DNA of 44,234 bases, from NCBI GenBank assembly GCA_015231955.1, contig JADGAN010000042.1, positions 1 to 44,234 of the forward strand, given 5' to 3'. The stretch comes from Oligoflexia bacterium (GTDB taxonomy: Bacteria > Bdellovibrionota > Bacteriovoracia > Bacteriovoracales > Bacteriovoracaceae). Both the position numbers and the translations under genes were made by a program. Positions within the stretch are counted from its first letter, which is position 1. Every line of letters starts with the position of its first letter. The notes beneath the pieces were generated by a model. The model did not search any database. It was not told where the DNA came from and was given only the letters and a program-made list of their open reading frames with translations. Shown piece after piece: positions 40,626 through 44,234 of this stretch.

Positions 40626-42132
40626 CGAGGACTATTTCTTTTCTGGGTGGATAGGAAATTTAGGTGTTGAACCTTTATTGCGAGCTATTTTCTTGCGTGC
40701 AAGGCCTTGTCTTTTTAATTTGTTAGCGCGTTTCGTTTTTGTGACTCGTGTACGTGATACCATATTTCAGCTCCTCTATAAAATTTACAGCTCCAATAAA
40801 CAACCTAAAGCAAAATATCTACCGATCTTTCGCCTAGTTGTCAAAAATTTCGTGTTTATCTTTGCATTTTTATTGTTAAAGAGTGGTGATGCTGGTGCGC
40901 GTGGCGACATCGCAATCAAGGTCGTGGTGGGTGAACATCAAACTTATGAACTGCCTTCAGGAGTGGTATTAAAGAACTATTCACTCGCAGATAAGAGTCT
41001 TGCCTCGACAAAATATTTGGAGAAAGAACGCCTATTGCTCTTCAAAGGGAAAAGAGAGGGTCAAAGTGAACTGCTGATCTTGGGAGAGGACAAAAAAGAG
41101 CTTAGAAAAAAATTGTTGGTGGTTGCTAGCACCAAGGGGAGCAAGAGGGGGGCACCCCCGGTGACAATTGGTGAAGTCAAGAGCATGAAAGAGTTTAAGC
41201 GTGCGCTCCTCTTAAGCAAAAATAAACAACATGGGAAAAAAATTTTGGTAGAGGCGAGGGCCAGTGAGAAGTTGCAAGAGGAGATTATCCAGGAGATTCG
41301 TAAGCATCTAGAACAGGAGGCAATTTCGAAACTTTGGTGTGAAGAGGAGCGGTTAACTTTTTACTGCTTTTATGAGGAGAGCACCCCGCCTTCGGCGGCA
41401 ATCGCTTCCTTGCTGTCGGAGCGCTTTAATGTAAAGTGGGTTGCCAAGAAGAGCAAATTTTCCAAACTTAATTATCGCTTCCGCCTAAAATTGGTGCAAC
41501 TAGAGTGCTCTGAAGGAGAGGATCTTACGCTTGGGTTCTCGCGTGTAAACCTCGGTATTGCCGATCTCTTCGAGGGAGGCGTTTCCGGGGTTAAGCGCTG
41601 GGCCTTACGGCAGGAGATCTTTTTTGAGAATCGAAAATATAAACTCTCCACACTTGCGGCCCCGGAGGTGACTTTTATCCTTGGTGAAAAGCACAGCTTG
41701 GAGATGGGAGCAAAGATCCCTATTGAGTCCAAAACAAGTATAGCAGTGTCCGCTAATGTTATTCCGGTGATTGAATGGCATTTTGCAGGACTGCGAGTGC
41801 AGTTTATAGCAGCGCTTAATGGCGAGCGCCTCTTGGTAAAGTATGAGAATGAGTTTTCTGGTCCCTCCGGAAATGCCATCTCCGGTAGTAAGGAGTCCTC
41901 TCAACTCTTTATGAATTTGGGGGAGATGGTCGAGCTATTTCAGATTGGTATTCAAACGATGGGCAACCAAGAGCACGCTATTCCAGGATTAGGGGCGATT
42001 CCTCTCTTTGGAAAACTTTTTACTGCTACCTCGAATGCCGAAAGTTATAAGCGCATTTATGGACTTGCGACGATCGATATTCAAGATGGGCCTAGGGAGT
42101 CTAGTGATGCTAGTAGCAGCAACGATTCCTAA
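40597..42132 (+). CDS. cpaC: CpaC/RcpA-like secretin of the Flp pilus
   Basis: This secretin has 511 residues from the ATG at 40597 (AAGAGG 6 bp before it); 40570 is an alternative start. An unusual approximately 85-residue N-terminal extension precedes a membrane/signal segment (NFVFIFAFLLLKSGDAGARG). A pilus-formation N domain follows (IAIKVVVGEHQTYELPSGVVLKN, then KERLLLFKGKREGQSELLIL), with the secretin core ending IPGLGAIPLFGKLF, the hallmark of the outer-membrane channel. It oligomerises to form the pilus exit pore. The gene overlaps cpaF by 26 bp and the 75-residue gene by 29 bp. The extension could be a misread of the true start. Confidence 0.8.
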   Translation: MSLKFSGRNSEDYFFSGWIGNLGVEPLLRAIFLRARPCLFNLLARFVFVTRVRDTIFQLLYKIYSSNKQPKAKYLPIFRLVVKNFVFIFAFLLLKSGDAGARGDIAIKVVVGEHQTYELPSGVVLKNYSLADKSLASTKYLEKERLLLFKGKREGQSELLILGEDKKELRKKLLVVASTKGSKRGAPPVTIGEVKSMKEFKRALLLSKNKQHGKKILVEARASEKLQEEIIQEIRKHLEQEAISKLWCEEERLTFYCFYEESTPPSAAIASLLSERFNVKWVAKKSKFSKLNYRFRLKLVQLECSEGEDLTLGFSRVNLGIADLFEGGVSGVKRWALRQEIFFENRKYKLSTLAAPEVTFILGEKHSLEMGAKIPIESKTSIAVSANVIPVIEWHFAGLRVQFIAALNGERLLVKYENEFSGPSGNAISGSKESSQLFMNLGEMVELFQIGIQTMGNQEHAIPGLGAIPLFGKLFTATSNAESYKRIYGLATIDIQDGPRESSDASSSNDS

Positions 42133-43192
42133 AACCATCACGGTGTGGGAAGAGAACCTGGATCTGAACCTAGATGAGCGTGCACTCACTCTCCTTCGTG
42201 ATCTCTACTTGAAATCGATGATGAGAGGAGGAGGGGCCGAGCAGGACATCATGAATTTGGCCCATGGCCGTGCTTGGCTTTTGCAAGTGATCTCGTTAGA
42301 TTTTTTACTTCCCATCATTCAGATGGAAGAGATTAAAGAGATTATTATCCACCATCACCAAAAGCTACAAGTGGAACTTAGTGGTGAACTCCACACCATT
42401 GAGCTCAAAGGACTTACTCAGGAGGATCTCGAATGCGCATTAGTGGCGCTTTCCATTAAGCAAAAACTCTCATGGAACTACACCAATCCTTTTGTCAGCG
42501 TAAGTGGTAAATTTGCTTCTCACCATTTTCGCTTCACCTACCTTCACCATTCGCTCACTCCAAGCAATCGCTCCAAACTTTTTTTGCGAAGAATAGCACC
42601 GCATGTGCTTCCACTCTCTGCTTTTCATCCAACCCCTCCGCAAGCAGAACTCCTCAAAAAGGCCTTGCTCTCTAAAAAAAATATTGCCATTGCTGGTGCT
42701 GCTGGCAGTGGGAAAACCACCCTCCTCGCCACTCTCATTCAGGAGATTGCCGCTGAAGAGCACTTGGTGATCCTCGAAGACACTCACGAACTAGGCCACC
42801 AGAGAAACAACAATACCACTCACCTTTTGGCGGACAATGAACACCCCAAGCGCAAGCTTGTTGACTACTGTGCCTACTCTTTGCGCCTACGCCCCGATCG
42901 CATCATTCTAGGCGAAATTCGCGGTGAAGAGATCGTTCCCTTCTTTCTCGCTATGAACACTGGTCATCGTGGGCTGATGTGCACCCTGCACGCCAACTCT
43001 GCAAGCGAAGCGATCGATCGCTTTGCCCTCCTCTACACTATGTACGCCAAGCGCGACAGTAGCGGCATGAACGATGAAATGGTACGACGAGTGCTCCTTA
43101 AAAACATCGATCTTGTCATTTTTATGCATAAAAAGCAAATCACAGATATCTGGATCAACGAGGAGTTAAAGCTGGATTTAAGTCCGCTTTAG
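42107..43192 (+). CDS. cpaF: CpaF/TadA-type assembly ATPase
   Basis: The hexameric secretion/pilus ATPase has about 361 residues from ATG 42107 (AGGGAG upstream); the reading frame extends further up inside cpaC. Motifs are GAAGSGKTTLL (Walker A), LVILEDTHELG (Asp/His box-like), LRLRPDRIILGEIRGEE (Walker B region) and NTGHRGLMCTLHANSASEAIDRF (His box). It powers Flp pilus assembly from the cytoplasm. The N-terminal domain is shorter than in Caulobacter CpaF. The usual tadB/tadC membrane partners, prepilin peptidase and TadZ do not follow; the next genes are convergent. Confidence 0.9.
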   Translation: MLVAATIPKTITVWEENLDLNLDERALTLLRDLYLKSMMRGGGAEQDIMNLAHGRAWLLQVISLDFLLPIIQMEEIKEIIIHHHQKLQVELSGELHTIELKGLTQEDLECALVALSIKQKLSWNYTNPFVSVSGKFASHHFRFTYLHHSLTPSNRSKLFLRRIAPHVLPLSAFHPTPPQAELLKKALLSKKNIAIAGAAGSGKTTLLATLIQEIAAEEHLVILEDTHELGHQRNNNTTHLLADNEHPKRKLVDYCAYSLRLRPDRIILGEIRGEEIVPFFLAMNTGHRGLMCTLHANSASEAIDRFALLYTMYAKRDSSGMNDEMVRRVLLKNIDLVIFMHKKQITDIWINEELKLDLSPL

Positions 43193-43262
43193 CAGGGCCT
43201 TTCCAAAAATTTGCTTCAAAGGAGATTATGTGAAGTCTTAACCTCCTTATATTGACGGAGAG

Positions 43263-43634
43263 CTATCCTCTTTCTCGAATAAAGTTCAAATAAGCGTGTA
43301 CTTTCACCTTGACGCTATAGTTTTGGTAATAAAAATTTTTTAAATTCGTTATAAGAGTAGAAGCATTGGCCATTTTTTTATGAACGTAATAGAAGGAAGA
43401 GTGCTTAAAAAATTGAATCTCATAAAAGTTCCCACGATCATTAATAGCAAGAATGGTGTCCTCAATCACTAAAGAATACTTAGGGTTTGTGACAAATTTT
43501 TGCTGAAAAAAATCAGCATTAATCTTTTGTAAGAAAGCATTATTAGCTTTTGAAACGTCAGCTATCGCCAATATACTGCAAGTAAGTCCAAAAAACATGA
43601 TGATGATGACTAACTTCAATGTTAATTTTGCCAT
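43263..43634 (-). CDS. Small exported protein (second of pair)
   Basis: The 123-residue protein has a signal peptide (MAKLTLKLVIIIMFFGLTCSILAIA). The mature part is basic and Tyr/Phe/Asn-rich (FFKHSSFYYVHKKM, LKNFYYQNYSVKVKVHAYLNF), without recognised domain. It overlaps the preceding gene by 13 bp and is probably translationally coupled. Function unknown. Confidence 0.6.
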   Translation of the reverse strand: MAKLTLKLVIIIMFFGLTCSILAIADVSKANNAFLQKINADFFQQKFVTNPKYSLVIEDTILAINDRGNFYEIQFFKHSSFYYVHKKMANASTLITNLKNFYYQNYSVKVKVHAYLNFIRERG

Positions 43635-43930
43635 ATACCCCTCTCTTGTAAATATTGTTTCATAATGTCACCCTCGGCCTGAAATCCACTATACCTATTT
43701 AAAACGTCTCTACTCATGCCAATGTCGTGAGCATAATTATATGAAGTATGTCCATCCAAGGGACCAATACTATAGCGACTAGAGAAGAAGGCGCGAATAC
43801 CAGATCTATGGTCAAACAGAGGATTAGCTATTTTTGGATCAGTAATAGCATTGATGGCAAAGGCGACGTTACTCACACTGATGGAGAGTAAAAAAAGAGC
43901 AGTAATAAAGTAATAAATTGCCTTTATCAT
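43622..43930 (-). CDS. Small exported protein (first of pair)
   Basis: The 102-residue protein starts at ATG 43930 with GGAGGGGG upstream. A signal peptide (YYFITALFLLSISVSNVAFA) precedes a Ser/Gly/Tyr-rich mature region (FDHRSGIRAFFSSRYSIGPLDGHTSYNYAHDIGMSRDVLNRY). There are no Cys residues after export and no known family. It forms a two-gene unit with the overlapping downstream gene. Confidence 0.6.
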   Translation of the reverse strand: MIKAIYYFITALFLLSISVSNVAFAINAITDPKIANPLFDHRSGIRAFFSSRYSIGPLDGHTSYNYAHDIGMSRDVLNRYSGFQAEGDIMKQYLQERGIWQN

Positions 43931-44234
43931 TGTCCCCCTCCTGAAAAAACAACTCATTCCTCCCAACTTATCGTCCGAATTTTGATTTGATTAAATAGTG
44001 ATTCACTACTATCGATATAGAAAGTAAGATATAACAGCAAGATTAGTTTTTTTTTATTTAAGGACACTGCCTGTACCACTTCTGTTCCCAGAAATTCTTA
44101 AAACACACGTAACTTATATGGACTCGCCGTAAATGCAAGAAAAAATTCTAATTTAATAGCAAAATAAAAATAATCGCTGCCATATATCCGGCCTATCTTT
44201 ATTGGGATTCAGTTCCCTGTGGCCCTGATGGAAT
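43931..44234. other. Gene-free window end
   Basis: These 304 bp hold AT-rich DNA without a supported gene. The divergent promoter for the small exported pair probably lies in the first 100 bp; no clear consensus boxes, tRNA or repeat is visible. Confidence 0.4.

Noticed and set aside
1-44234. CRISPR array or phage structural genes
   Set aside because: No series of regularly spaced direct repeats, cas genes or capsid/tail genes was found; the integration module lacks phage companions.

Overview
The window reads as a chromosomal segment of a moderately AT-rich Gram-negative bacterium with many exported proteins. The mix fits a deltaproteobacterial or Bdellovibrionota-like lineage: numerous signal peptides and lipoproteins, a FliA-type sigma factor, a Flp/Tad pilus locus, a CotH-type kinase, secreted proteases and phospholipase, an LpoB/LPP20 lipoprotein set and an Fe-superoxide dismutase. 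The taxonomic assignment is inference; no rRNA gene is present.

Layout. 1-2.9 kb (minus): a secreted CotH-type kinase followed by a glycosyltransferase-like protein. 3.1-7.1 kb (plus): a small exported protein, then a FadL-like outer-membrane barrel, a steroid 5-alpha-reductase-like membrane enzyme and an NAD-dependent 3beta-HSD/epimerase-type SDR, which look like a lipid or steroid uptake and reduction module. 7.2-9.2 kb (minus): an exported tyrosine-phosphatase-like protein, an exported zinc phospholipase-C-like protein and an orphan HigA-like HTH regulator. 9.5-17.4 kb (plus): a tiny exported peptide overlapping a 353-aa exported protein, then a 1897-residue SpvB/Rhs-type polymorphic toxin with a candidate permuted-papain C-terminal domain, followed 1 bp later by a membrane protein (candidate immunity) and a second small membrane protein. 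17.4-20.2 kb: an integration module with two different tyrosine recombinases flanking an AlpA-like HTH protein, a divergent ribbon-helix-helix protein and a DUF559/Vsr-like nuclease.

20.8-30.6 kb (all minus): two LPP20 lipoproteins, LpoB, a COG3014-type lipoprotein, an exported HELTH metallopeptidase, a membrane-anchored MCP-like coiled-coil protein, then (after a mobile repeat) a HPr-kinase/PEPCK-like P-loop protein and an exported PI3/4-kinase-like protein. 30.9-34.2 kb: sodB, a low-complexity exported protein, tRNA-Arg(UCG), a small protein and a cyclic-nucleotide-binding-domain protein. 34.4-39.3 kb: a PD-(D/E)XK-like protein converging on fliA, then manC and a SPOR-domain/papain-protease pair. 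39.5-43.2 kb (plus): a compact, overlapping Flp pilus operon (pilin, small membrane and pseudopilin-like proteins, CpaC-like secretin, CpaF-like ATPase). The end holds two small overlapping exported proteins.

The most notable non-genic feature is a pair of about 100-bp miniature elements (3801-3906 and 23825-23916). They have 16-bp perfect terminal inverted repeats starting GTAA and 8-bp target duplications (one perfect, one 7/8), consistent with mobilisation by an IS66-type transposase. The two copies are inverted relative to each other and bracket 20 kb, yet each sits 31-39 bp beyond a stop codon in the same orientation relative to its upstream gene.
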